Shown: positions 19,503 to 28,655 of the stretch, one piece after another
Layout of the letters: each line of letters starts with the position of its first letter
How positions within the stretch are numbered: the stretch's first letter is position 1
Assembly (NCBI GenBank): GCA_028284775.1
Contig: JANQRB010000014.1
Span: forward strand, 25,525-89,524
DNA: 64,000 nt
Direction of reading: 5' to 3'
Source: Candidatus Kapaibacterium sp.
GTDB taxonomy: Bacteria; Bacteroidota; Ignavibacteria; Kapaibacteriales; UBA7675
Notes under the pieces: model-generated
What the model was told of the DNA's origin: nothing
Databases searched by the model: none
The model's input: only the letters and a program-made list of their open reading frames with translations
Position numbers and translations under genes: made by a program

Positions 19503-19717
19503 TGAGCCGGTCACTCGCGCCGGCTGCAATTGTCGAGCCCAGCCTGCACCGGCCAAGAGCCGGGCGAGCAGTTCCATGACGGTGCATAGTTGGAAGCTTT
19601 TGCTGTAGGGCTTGAATATTCCGTTTTGGAATTCCGCACTCTTTTCTAAGTTGGGACACCCTTGCTCTCGCTGACAAACGACAACACTCAGATCTAAACT
19701 ACATTAGGAGACACGAT

Positions 19718-22033
19718 ATGCTTAGACCTGCACTGCGGGCTCTGTTATTTGTGGGTATTATGTGCGGCCCACTGAACACAGCGAGTTTTAGCGCCAAGGC
19801 CTCCGGCTCCTTCACAGCGGCAAGCAGCTCCAAGCTGGACGGTCAGCTTAAATCACTCGTTCACAAGGCAGCCGGACAAAGTTTCGAGCAGGCGATTCGA
19901 CATTTGTCTTCCCCTCTGCATCAGATAGAAAATGAGGGGCTGCTTTTACTGGTAGAGGGCGACCCCAACTCGATGAAGAGTCTTGTCGGAGAGGCAGGCG
20001 GAACGATTGGATCGCGAGCCGGAACGATCTTCACGGTTCGACTGCCCTTTGAGAGTCTGGCCCGTTTCAGCGCTTCGCCCGCGGTCCGGCGCGTCGAGCT
20101 GGCCCGCGAGCTTGTCTTTCACACTGATTCTTCGCTCGTGTTGAGCCGCGCCGACAAAGTCTTGAAAGGCGACGCACCGCTGCCCCGGTCCCTGAGCGGC
20201 AAGGGCGTCATCATCGGCATTCTCGACTCGGGCATCGATTATCAGCACAAAGAATTTCGCGACCCGGACGATCCCGATAAGAGCCGTATTCTGGCGATCT
20301 GGGATCAAAGTCTCGCCGGCGGCACAGCTCCGCAGGGTTTCAACTACGGCTCCAATTTCAGTCGTGAGCTGATCGAACAGGCGCTCGCGAGCAATACCCC
20401 CGGTTTGGTGCCGCATACCGACGGCGAAGGACACGGAACGCATGTCGCCGGAATTGCCGCCGGCAACAGCGGCTATGCACCCGGCGCGGACATAATCCTT
20501 TGCCGCCTCAATACTCTCACAACCGGCGCTGTCGACGCGGTGCGTTATGTAGCCGATATCGCGCGCGCCGAAGGACGCCCATTCGTCATCAACGCCAGTT
20601 TCGGCCTTGTGATGGGCCCGCATGACGGCAGCGACCTGGCCTCGCGCGCGATCGATGCAATTCTGGCCGAAAAAGAGGGATCGGCAATGTGTGTCGCCGC
20701 CGGCAATGCCGGTTTGTCCGCACAGCACTGGGGTGGATTCGAACTCGAAGCGGATTCATCTTATATGTACTGTTTCGGGCAGGCTAATCCGCAATTCGCT
20801 TCCGATGTCGGTCAGTTTTTCACTCACATCGATTGGTATCTACGCATCCCCGAAGAACAGGCGGCATCGGTCTACTTTGCAGTGGCCTGTGACAGTGTCA
20901 GGCAGCGGCAGGGTTTCACCGTAACGTCTTCCGAGCAACATTCCATGACGGATTGGATCAGCGTCGCCGACATTATCGAAGCAGCCGATCCGATAGAGAT
21001 AACGCTTAATTACCGCAATGGGAAAGCGGCCGGACGAATCGGGATCACCATTGACGATGTCAATGCAGGCGTTGTCGGTGTCTTGCTGCGCATCGATGAC
21101 TATGTCGGTACCACGTCGCCCCGTTTCGATGTGCTGGACATCTGGCGTATCCTGGCGCGGGGTGAGGGCAGTTTCCATGCCTGGATGGATACGCAGACGG
21201 GCATTGGCGTCGACGAGCCAGCTCCCGGCACCGTTAATGATCGCTACGTTCTTCCCGATACGCGCTACAGTATCGCTACTTTTCCCGCCTGCGGGCAGAA
21301 TATCATCGCGGTCGGCGCTTACAGCAACCGTTACAGCTTTCGGGATGCCTCCGGCAGCAGTCAAAGCCTGGGGAATGTCTCTGTTACGCCGGGTCGCTGG
21401 ATGCCATTCAGCAGCAGCGGACCAACCGCCGACGGCCGGCTAAAACCGGAAATCTGTGCGCCCGGCCAGAATGTCATCGCCGCCTACAGCCGGCATGTGT
21501 CGAATAATCCCAGCCTGATCCCGACCGGCAACGAATTCGCGGCACAATCGGGCACCAGTATGGCGGCGCCAGCCGTCGCCGGCACGATCGCACTCTATCT
21601 GGAACGCTTTCCGAAGGCCCGCTACGACAAAATCTACGAGGCGATCACAGCAACTGCGCGGAGGAATGAATTCAGCGATGAATTCGGCGCGCTGCCAAAC
21701 GAACGCTGGGGCTACGGCTTGCTCGATGCCTTTGCGATGCTCGGTTCGCCGACGGATATCGCGCCGCCATCGCCCCCTGGCCCCGTCACCGTTTATCCGA
21801 ATCCTGCGTCGCAAACGCTTAGCATCAAATTTCGGCTGACAGCACCGGCTGAGGCGATCCTCAGGATTTATTCCGAACTGGGCGTCGAAGTACGGCGTGT
21901 ACAGCCGGGGCTGCTGCCCGCCGGCGAACACATGCAATCTTTCCATTTGGAAGGATTGGCAAGCGGAACGTATTTTTATCAGCTTTGGGCGGGCGACGAG
22001 CCGCAGATAGGCTCCTTCGCCATCCTTCGCTAA
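19718..22033 (+). CDS. S8 subtilisin-like serine protease with type IX secretion sorting domain
   Basis: A 771-residue exported protease. After a signal peptide and a propeptide-like region (~30-150) comes the S8 domain with a full catalytic triad: Asp170 in ILDSGID, His239 in GHGTHVAG, Ser614 in SGTSMAAP. About 375 residues separate His and Ser, far more than in subtilisin. This large insertion recalls CspA/C5a-peptidase-like subtilases. Residues ~690-771 form a type A Por-secretion sorting domain, starting VYPNPASQTLSIKF and containing LASGTYFYQL. The protease should therefore cross the outer membrane by the type IX system and be attached or released. A good ribosome site (AGGAG, 7 bases) supports ATG 19718. 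Confidence 0.95.
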   Translation: MLRPALRALLFVGIMCGPLNTASFSAKASGSFTAASSSKLDGQLKSLVHKAAGQSFEQAIRHLSSPLHQIENEGLLLLVEGDPNSMKSLVGEAGGTIGSRAGTIFTVRLPFESLARFSASPAVRRVELARELVFHTDSSLVLSRADKVLKGDAPLPRSLSGKGVIIGILDSGIDYQHKEFRDPDDPDKSRILAIWDQSLAGGTAPQGFNYGSNFSRELIEQALASNTPGLVPHTDGEGHGTHVAGIAAGNSGYAPGADIILCRLNTLTTGAVDAVRYVADIARAEGRPFVINASFGLVMGPHDGSDLASRAIDAILAEKEGSAMCVAAGNAGLSAQHWGGFELEADSSYMYCFGQANPQFASDVGQFFTHIDWYLRIPEEQAASVYFAVACDSVRQRQGFTVTSSEQHSMTDWISVADIIEAADPIEITLNYRNGKAAGRIGITIDDVNAGVVGVLLRIDDYVGTTSPRFDVLDIWRILARGEGSFHAWMDTQTGIGVDEPAPGTVNDRYVLPDTRYSIATFPACGQNIIAVGAYSNRYSFRDASGSSQSLGNVSVTPGRWMPFSSSGPTADGRLKPEICAPGQNVIAAYSRHVSNNPSLIPTGNEFAAQSGTSMAAPAVAGTIALYLERFPKARYDKIYEAITATARRNEFSDEFGALPNERWGYGLLDAFAMLGSPTDIAPPSPPGPVTVYPNPASQTLSIKFRLTAPAEAILRIYSELGVEVRRVQPGLLPAGEHMQSFHLEGLASGTYFYQLWAGDEPQIGSFAILR

Positions 22034-22054
22034 TAAAATTCGGACGGGGAACTT

Positions 22055-22510
22055 TTGCAAAAGCTCGTGAGCATGGTCTTGTTCGGTGTTTGCATAGTCG
22101 GTGGCAGCCTCTGGGCTCAGGATAAAGGATCAGGCCTCGGGCTGATTGTCGGCGAACCCACCGGAATCAGCGGCAAATTCTGGAACGGCGCCACGACTGC
22201 ATTCGACCTGGCGCTGGCCTGGTCCTTGCGTAATGACGATCGCGTGGTGATCCACGGCGATTATCTGTGGCACGACTTCAGCCTGATCTCGATACGTCGC
22301 GGCAAGTTGCCGATCTATTATGGCATCGGCGCTGTCCTGGGTCTCAATGATGATGTAACGCTGGGTCTTCGTGTGCCGATCGGCATTACCTATCTGTTTC
22401 CCAAGGCGCCGGTGGATATCTTTTTTGAGCTTTCCCCCGGCTTGCGACTGGTGCCCGCAACGCGATTCCGGATCGGCGCGGCGCTTGGAGCACGCTACTA
22501 TTGGGATTGA
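22055..22510 (+). CDS. small outer-membrane barrel-like protein
   Basis: A 151-residue protein. A TTG start at 22055 lies 4-5 bases after GGGGA, and its signal peptide runs MQKLVSMVLFGVCIVGGSLWAQ; an ATG at 22073 would shorten that peptide. The mature protein is strand-rich and Gly-rich (GLGLIVGEPTGISGKFW, YYGIGAVLGL, RIGAALGARYYW), similar to short barrel proteins annotated as hypothetical in Bacteroidota and Spirochaetes. It starts 22 bp after the subtilase stop and is probably in the same transcript. Confidence 0.7.
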   Translation: MQKLVSMVLFGVCIVGGSLWAQDKGSGLGLIVGEPTGISGKFWNGATTAFDLALAWSLRNDDRVVIHGDYLWHDFSLISIRRGKLPIYYGIGAVLGLNDDVTLGLRVPIGITYLFPKAPVDIFFELSPGLRLVPATRFRIGAALGARYYWD

Positions 22511-22626
22511 GCCGAAATCGCGCGGAAGCCCGGACGGCCCGTGTTATGCTTCGCGGTGCTCTATACGGTCGTGAATCCGTATATTGCGATCTCTACCCTG
22601 TTGACGGTTCATAGTGAGGTCGAACG

Positions 22627-22827
22627 ATGAGTAAGTCTCTTTACGTCAAAATGATCGCCGTTGCGCTTCCCTTGATTGTGACCTTTTTCATTTTGTCGCG
22701 CGAGCAATTCAATCCGATTTACATCGGCGTGCTTATCATCATTTTTGGCGTCCTCATTATCGCGGGTATGGTCTTTCGCAAATCGGAATCGACTGCCGGC
22801 AGCGCCGAATCGAAGGAAGCCCGCTGA
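22627..22827 (+). CDS. small membrane protein with two TM helices
   Basis: A 66-residue protein with two hydrophobic helices (about 8-24 and 30-50) separated by a short loop with Asn-Pro, and a charged Ser/Glu/Lys tail. GAGG lies about 8 bases before the ATG. It ends 6 bp before the CrtZ-like gene, so the two are almost certainly co-translated. Function unknown. Confidence 0.7.
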   Translation: MSKSLYVKMIAVALPLIVTFFILSREQFNPIYIGVLIIIFGVLIIAGMVFRKSESTAGSAESKEAR

Positions 22828-22833
22828 GCAATC

Positions 22834-23331
22834 ATGGAAGATTTCAGCGGGCCGACAATTCTGCTTTTCTGTTTTATTGCGATGGAATTCTTTGCGTGGC
22901 TGATGCACCGCTTTGTGATGCATGGCTTTCTGTGGACCTTGCATCGCGACCATCACAATAAGACATCCGGCTTCTTTGAACGCAATGATCTTTTTCTCAT
23001 CCTCTTCGCCGCGCCGGCGCTGCTGACCGGTCTGGCGGGATGGTACGCGGAGCTGCCGGAATTACTCTGGGCCTGTGCCGGACTGAGCCTCTACGGTACT
23101 GTGTATTTCTGGCTGCATGACATCGTCATCCACCGCCGATTGTTCCGAGGAGCCGCGCCCGGTAATCGCTACCTGCGTGCGCTGCGGCTGGCGCACCATG
23201 CCCATCATCGCCATCTCGGCCGCGACAATGGCGAATGCTTCGGTATGCTGCTGGTGCCCTGGAAATACTATCGCGATGCCGGATCGAAAAGCACGCCGCC
23301 ATCGTCACGCACCGGCGCAATCAATAATTAG
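22834..23331 (+). CDS. crtZ: beta-carotene hydroxylase-like di-iron hydroxylase
   Basis: A 165-residue membrane protein of the fatty-acid hydroxylase superfamily. It shows the histidine clusters that bind the di-iron centre: HRFVMH (residue ~25), HRDHH (~37), HDIVIHRR (~94) and HHAHHRH (~115), with hydrophobic segments between. Length and spacing match bacterial CrtZ, which hydroxylates the beta-ionone rings of carotene to give zeaxanthin. No other carotenoid gene is in the window, so substrate is inferred from family. It is tightly linked to the small membrane protein upstream. Confidence 0.88.
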   Translation: MEDFSGPTILLFCFIAMEFFAWLMHRFVMHGFLWTLHRDHHNKTSGFFERNDLFLILFAAPALLTGLAGWYAELPELLWACAGLSLYGTVYFWLHDIVIHRRLFRGAAPGNRYLRALRLAHHAHHRHLGRDNGECFGMLLVPWKYYRDAGSKSTPPSSRTGAINN

Positions 23332-23447
23332 AACGAATCGTTCGTTTGTAGGTCCTTACCCTACTGAATGGCAACCAGCGGAGCGGTGGCGTGTCACTGA
23401 CTGCTATGTTGGCCTCACAAAAGTTCTACGAACTCAAAGTCCAAAGA

Positions 23448-26400
23448 ATGAAAGCCCTAACTGCTCCCGTTCGAATTGCCGCGCTTGTGTATCTGCTACT
23501 CTTTGTTGTCTCCTGTTCCGATGGCGGTCGTCAATCGGCGACAGACGATTCGGCGCTCATCAGGGACAGTCTGCCGGGTGCCGCATTGTTTACGCTGCTC
23601 TCGCCGTCGTATACGGGTGTCCGTTTTCGCAACGAGCTGGTTGAGGACGCGGCCATCAATTACATCAGCTGCACCAATTGCTACAATGGCGGCGGCGTTG
23701 CCGTAGGAGACATCAACGGCGATGATTTGCCCGATCTGTATTTCAGTGCCAATCAGCAGGCAAACCGGCTCTACCTCAATCAAGGTGATATGCACTTTAA
23801 AGATATCACAAAATCGGCGGGCGTCGATGGCAGCAATGGCTGGTCGACCGGCGTAACGATGGCCGATGTCAACGGCGACGGTTTGTTGGATATTTATGTC
23901 TGTCGGGCGCTGCAGTATGCACCCGAGCCGGAACGCGCTAACCTGCTCTATATTAACAACGGCGACCTGACCTTCAGCGAACGGGCAGCGGAATTCGGCC
24001 TGGATGACCGGGGCTTCTCAACCCACGCAACTTTTTTCGACTTCGATCGCGACAACGACCTCGACGTTTATATCGTCAACAGGCCCAACGGCAAGTTAAT
24101 GGAAACCTATGATTGGGACCTGCGCATGGAAGCTGCGCAGGATCCTTTTATCCGCGATCAGCTCTATCGCAACGAAGGCAACGGCCGATTCACCAATATT
24201 TCCGAAGAAGCCGGCATATATAATTGCGCGTATGGTCTCAGCGCTACCGCCGGCGACTTAAACAACGACGGCTTTATCGATCTGTTTGTCGCCAACGACT
24301 TTATCGAGCACGACTTCGTTTATATTAACAACGGCGACGGCAGTTTCACCGACCGTGTGCATGATATGATGAAGCACATCAGCAACTTTTCCATGGGCGC
24401 AGATGTGGCGGACATCAATAACGATGGCTTTCTGGACATTTTTGTGCTCGACATGGTTGCCGAGGATCATTATCGCAACAAGGTTATGATGGGCGCGATG
24501 GACAGCAAGACATTTTACAGCAGCATCGGGCAAGGCTACCATCATCAGTATATGGCCAACATGCTACACCTGAATAATGGCGACGGCAGCTTTGCCGAGA
24601 TTTCCCAGCTTGCCGGCGTCGGCAAAACCGACTGGAGCTGGGCCGCCCTGCTGGCGGATTTCGACAACGACGGCTACAGGGATTTGTTCGTCAGCAACGG
24701 CATCCTGCGCGATTCGCGGCATAACGACTACTTCCGCTCCGCAAAAAACAAATACAACAGTATGGGCGGCGGTTCGATGCGCAATCATTTCGACCTGGTG
24801 CAGAATACGCCGCAAACACGACTCCGCAATTATATTTACCGCAACAACGGCGATCTGACCTTCAGCAACAAACAGGACGACTGGGGCATGAACCCGCCGA
24901 GTTTTTCCAGCGGCGCAGCCTACGCCGACCTGGACGGCGACGGCGACCTGGATCTGGTTGTTAACAACCTGAACGATACGGCCTTTGTTTACCGCAACAA
25001 CAGCGTCGCAGGCGACAGGAACTTTCTGCGTTTTGCCCTTCAGGGGCCGGAGGGCAATCGACTGGGCCTCGGCGCTCGGGTAACGATTTATAAAGATCAG
25101 GCGCAGCAGACCGGCGAGCTGACACTCTCGCGCGGCTTTCTGTCATCTTCAGAGCCCGTCATTCATTTTGGGCTCGGCAACATGGCCAGCGTCGATCGGG
25201 CCGAAGTCGTCTGGCCGGACGGACGGCGGCAGACGCTGAAGGATCTCGCCGCCAATCAGACGGTCGTGGTGAAAGCGCAGGAAGCCGCGGCAAGCGAGGA
25301 AGCAAGCCAGGCCGGCAGCACGGAAAAGGCGGCGCCCCTCGTCAGTGAATTGCCGGATAAGCTCGGTATCGACTTTGTGCATGAGGAGCGTCCCTACGAT
25401 GATTTTGCGACGGAAATCTTACTGCCGAATCGCTTTTCACAAAATGGGCCCGGCCTCGCTGTCGGCGATGTTAACGGCGATGGTCGCGACGATGTTTTCT
25501 TCTGCGCGGCAGCCGGCAGCGCAGCGCAGCTGTATCTGCAGAATGCGGATGGGCGTTTCCGGCGCACTGCGCAGGGGCCCTGGGAAGGTGACGCCGCTCA
25601 GGAGGATATGGCGGCCGTGTTTTTCGACAGCGATATGGATGGTGATCTCGATCTCTACGTCGTCAGCGGCAGCAACGAGTTTGAGGCGGGCTCGGCGATG
25701 TTACAGGACCGGCTGTACCGCAACGACGGCCAGGGCAGCTTCAGCAAGACGCGGGACGCTCTACCGGAGCTCGTTAGCAGTGGCTCCTGCGTCGTGGCCG
25801 GCGATTACGACCGCGACGGCGATCTCGATCTTTTTGTCGGCGGTCGCGTGCTGCCGAATAAATATCCCTTTCCCGCCCCTTCGTATATCCTACGCAATGA
25901 CGGCGGCAAGTTCAGCGACGCGACAGCGGAAGTGGCGCCGGAACTGCGTGAACCCGGCCTGGTAACGTCGGCGCTCTGGACCGATTTTGACAACGACGGG
26001 GCGCTCGACCTGATCGTGGTCGGCGAATGGATGCCTGTTTCGATTTTTCAGAACCGCGGCAACCGCCTGAAGCGCTTCAGCGGCGGCGACGCACTGGCGC
26101 TAAATACCGGCTGGTGGCACAGCATCGTCGGCGGCGACTTTGACAGAGACGGCGACATCGACTACGTTGTCGGCAACCTGGGTAAGAACAGTAAATACAA
26201 AGCCTCCGCCGAGAAGCCGCTGCACGTCTACTGTCACGACTTTGACAAAAACGGGGTGCTGGATATCGTGCTCGCCTATCACAACTCCGGCGAATGCTAT
26301 CCTGTACGCGGCCGCGAATGCACGTCCGAGCAGATGCCGCTCATTGCCCGTAAGTTCAAAACCTATCACGAATTCGCAAGCGCCAACGTTACTGAATTGT

Positions 26401-27044
26401 ATGGCGAGAAAGCCTTGAATGACGCATTGAGCTATGAATCCCGCTACTTCAAAAGCGCCTATCTTGAAAACAAGGGCGGCCAGAAGTTTGTGTTTCATGC
26501 CCTGCCGACCATCGCACAGACCGCGCCGGTGTTCGGCATGTTGGCGCACGATATTGATTATGACGGCAATCTCGACATCATCATGGTGGGCAATTATTAC
26601 GCGCCGGAAGTTGAGACAATTCGCTACGATGCCTTTACGGGTTTGATCCTGCGCGGCGACGGCCGAGGCGGCTTTTCGCCAATGCCATCCCGCAACAGCG
26701 GATTCAGCGTACCGGGCGATGCAAAAGGACTGGCCCTGCTCAGTGACGCCGCTTCGGGACAGGATATTATCATTGCCGCCATTAACAATGGCGCCCCGCA
26801 GGTATTTCGGAGCGCCCTCACTCAGCCCGCGCATCGTAACCTGCGCATCGGCCCCCTGGAAGTCGCCGCCGATGTCGTCTTTAAGGACGGACGGACTGTC
26901 CGCTGCGAATTTCCCTATGGCTCGGGTTACCTCTCGGGCAGCGCTCGCTTCCTGCGCCTGACGGAAGACGTGGACCGCGCAACCATTTACAGCTCGCGCG
27001 CCGCGCCGCGCAAGGTAAACTTCGAGCAACTCGCGCTGAATTGA
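23448..27044 (+). CDS. large FG-GAP/VCBS repeat lipoprotein with ASPIC/UnbV domain (CRTAC1-like)
   Basis: A 1198-residue surface lipoprotein with a signal ending in VVSC (Cys23). It has many Asp-rich calcium-binding repeats of the FG-GAP/VCBS type (DINGDDLPDLYF, DVNGDGLLDIYV, DFDNDGYRDLFV, DRDGDIDYVVGN), which build beta-propellers. An ASPIC/UnbV domain lies near 523-605 (NRLGLGARVTIY, WPDGRRQTLKDL) between two propeller sets. Such ~1100-1200-residue proteins are common in Bacteroidota and often sit in polysaccharide-use loci, but no SusCD pair is present here. I chose ATG 23448 because it starts the lipoprotein signal; in-frame starts at 23391 and 23406 would put charged residues ahead of it. 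None has a strong ribosome site. Confidence 0.9.
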   Translation: MKALTAPVRIAALVYLLLFVVSCSDGGRQSATDDSALIRDSLPGAALFTLLSPSYTGVRFRNELVEDAAINYISCTNCYNGGGVAVGDINGDDLPDLYFSANQQANRLYLNQGDMHFKDITKSAGVDGSNGWSTGVTMADVNGDGLLDIYVCRALQYAPEPERANLLYINNGDLTFSERAAEFGLDDRGFSTHATFFDFDRDNDLDVYIVNRPNGKLMETYDWDLRMEAAQDPFIRDQLYRNEGNGRFTNISEEAGIYNCAYGLSATAGDLNNDGFIDLFVANDFIEHDFVYINNGDGSFTDRVHDMMKHISNFSMGADVADINNDGFLDIFVLDMVAEDHYRNKVMMGAMDSKTFYSSIGQGYHHQYMANMLHLNNGDGSFAEISQLAGVGKTDWSWAALLADFDNDGYRDLFVSNGILRDSRHNDYFRSAKNKYNSMGGGSMRNHFDLVQNTPQTRLRNYIYRNNGDLTFSNKQDDWGMNPPSFSSGAAYADLDGDGDLDLVVNNLNDTAFVYRNNSVAGDRNFLRFALQGPEGNRLGLGARVTIYKDQAQQTGELTLSRGFLSSSEPVIHFGLGNMASVDRAEVVWPDGRRQTLKDLAANQTVVVKAQEAAASEEASQAGSTEKAAPLVSELPDKLGIDFVHEERPYDDFATEILLPNRFSQNGPGLAVGDVNGDGRDDVFFCAAAGSAAQLYLQNADGRFRRTAQGPWEGDAAQEDMAAVFFDSDMDGDLDLYVVSGSNEFEAGSAMLQDRLYRNDGQGSFSKTRDALPELVSSGSCVVAGDYDRDGDLDLFVGGRVLPNKYPFPAPSYILRNDGGKFSDATAEVAPELREPGLVTSALWTDFDNDGALDLIVVGEWMPVSIFQNRGNRLKRFSGGDALALNTGWWHSIVGGDFDRDGDIDYVVGNLGKNSKYKASAEKPLHVYCHDFDKNGVLDIVLAYHNSGECYPVRGRECTSEQMPLIARKFKTYHEFASANVTELYGEKALNDALSYESRYFKSAYLENKGGQKFVFHALPTIAQTAPVFGMLAHDIDYDGNLDIIMVGNYYAPEVETIRYDAFTGLILRGDGRGGFSPMPSRNSGFSVPGDAKGLALLSDAASGQDIIIAAINNGAPQVFRSALTQPAHRNLRIGPLEVAADVVFKDGRTVRCEFPYGSGYLSGSARFLRLTEDVDRATIYSSRAAPRKVNFEQLALN

Positions 27045-27058
27045 GAGCCGGCTGAAAC

Positions 27059-27982
27059 TCAGCGAGTATCGCGATAATCCTGCATCGCCTGTCGTACATA
27101 GGCCTGGAACAAACGCAGCGCCTCCGTCGCGGGCGTCGCCTGGGCCGCAGCAAGCATTATCCGATTGATAAAGGGCGTAGAGGGTCCGGCAAGGACCCGC
27201 AGAATGCCTGCGCTCAACTCGGCTTCGATCAAATGCTCAGGTATTATTCCCAGGCCGATACCATTGATGACGGCCCGGATCATGCCGTAGACATTGTCAA
27301 CCGTAAGAACAAGGTCGAGTTTTTCCGGCCGGCGCCCAAAGTGATGTTGAAACCACATTCGCGCTACCGGGGACTGCACCGTGTACGACACAAAAGATCG
27401 TTTTGTCAGACTTTCGTATTCCTGTTCCCGGGCTCCGTCGCCTGCCGCCGCCGCGCCGGACGCAACAAGCAAAAAACGCTCCCGAAAGATGGGCTCCATC
27501 GGCAAGTCATAATGGGCGGCGAATTGATCGCCATTGTCGATGAAGGCCATGTCGAGCTGATGTGAGAGCAGATCGTCAAGCAGGCGCGGCGGCAGATCGT
27601 GCGTAATCCTGAATTGCACCAGCGGATAACGCCGCCGAAAGTCCGCTATCAGATTAACCAGGGTCGTAGTACCGAAAACCAGCGGTGCGCCGATCCTGAT
27701 CACTCCTCGTGCTTCCTGTCGTTCGCGGTCGAGCTCTTCGAATGATGTTCGCAGTGCTGCGAGAACCGGCGCAACTTTTTTATAAAGCATTTCACCCTGC
27801 CTGGTGGGAATAATGCTGCGATGCCGGCGGACGAACAAGCTTGTCCCCAATTCGATTTCCAGCTTTTTCACCTGCTGGCTGACTGCCGAACGCGTGGTAT
27901 GCAATTCATCGGCAGCCCGCTGGATACTGCGATGGCGATAGACAAGGCAAAAAACTCTCAGACGATTCAGGTCGGGCAGCAT
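27059..27982 (-). CDS. LysR-family transcriptional regulator
   Basis: A 307-residue regulator. The N-terminal winged helix (LNRLRVFCLVYRHRSIQRAADELHTTRSAVSQQVKKLE) is typical of LysR proteins. The rest is the two-lobed effector domain (GVIRIGAPLVFGTTTLVNL, DMAFIDNGDQ, GIGLGIIPEHLIEA). It is divergent from the Nudix-like gene with a gap of about 107 bp, the usual place for a LysR operator, so that gene or its neighbours may be targets. The effector is unknown. The gene converges on the FG-GAP gene with 14 bp between stops. Confidence 0.93.
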   Translation of the reverse strand: MLPDLNRLRVFCLVYRHRSIQRAADELHTTRSAVSQQVKKLEIELGTSLFVRRHRSIIPTRQGEMLYKKVAPVLAALRTSFEELDRERQEARGVIRIGAPLVFGTTTLVNLIADFRRRYPLVQFRITHDLPPRLLDDLLSHQLDMAFIDNGDQFAAHYDLPMEPIFRERFLLVASGAAAAGDGAREQEYESLTKRSFVSYTVQSPVARMWFQHHFGRRPEKLDLVLTVDNVYGMIRAVINGIGLGIIPEHLIEAELSAGILRVLAGPSTPFINRIMLAAAQATPATEALRLFQAYVRQAMQDYRDTR

Positions 27983-28089
27983 TAATTTTTCTATCGCAAT
28001 TGGTTAGAAGGTTTAATTCTGATTACTCAGGAAAAATACCTAAGATTAACGCAATTCCCTATCCGATCACGAAAAGAAAGACCAGATCG

Positions 28090-28554
28090 ATGCCAATACC
28101 CATCAGTTCCGACGTCGATGATCGACAGTGCAAGCTCGTAGCCACCGTCAGCGTTTTCAGCGACACGGAGGCTCTTCTCCTGCGATATGCCACGGAGCCC
28201 GACCGACAAGGCGGCTGGTTCGTGCCGAACGATTTGATCCCCTACGCCGAGCATCCCGATGAGGCGGCCGCGACAATCTTGCTGGAGCACCTCGATCTGC
28301 GAGAGTCTCCCGCGCTGCATCATATCGAATCCTTCGTGGGCAACGACCGCTCATGGCACATGGTATTTCACTACCTGCTGCGCCTTGACCGGCGGCCGAG
28401 CCTTCTCCCGGGCGCGATGATCAAAGAAGCACGCTGGTTCCCATGGAATGCCTTACCCTCAGCTGCCGAGGTCGCTCATCATGGTTGGTCCTTGTCGATA
28501 CTCGAAGCATGTCGCCATGAAGACGCCGCCGGCGCTCCGCTGAAGAGAATCTGA
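28090..28554 (+). CDS. Nudix-like protein with degenerate Nudix box
   Basis: A 154-residue protein with a Nudix-like fold. An N-terminal strand (CKLVATVSVFSDTEALLLRY) leads to GGWFVPNDLIPYAEHPDEAA and later strands FHYLLRL and EARWFPWNALP. In active Nudix enzymes the box reads G-x5-E-x7-REUxEExGU; here the REUxEE part reads TILLEHL, so the metal-binding Arg and Glu are mostly missing. It is more likely a ligand-binding or regulatory domain than a hydrolase. It is divergent from the LysR gene. ATG 28090 is chosen as the first sensible start; a TTG at 28000 would add 30 basic residues. Confidence 0.7.
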   Translation: MPIPISSDVDDRQCKLVATVSVFSDTEALLLRYATEPDRQGGWFVPNDLIPYAEHPDEAAATILLEHLDLRESPALHHIESFVGNDRSWHMVFHYLLRLDRRPSLLPGAMIKEARWFPWNALPSAAEVAHHGWSLSILEACRHEDAAGAPLKRI

Positions 28555-28655
28555 GCGCCTACTTGTTAAAGAGCGTCGCTGTTTCCATTATTTGCCTATT
28601 TTTGCGGCTTGCAATTGTTTGGGACGATTTGAGCCGGAGGGGCATGATCTGGATA

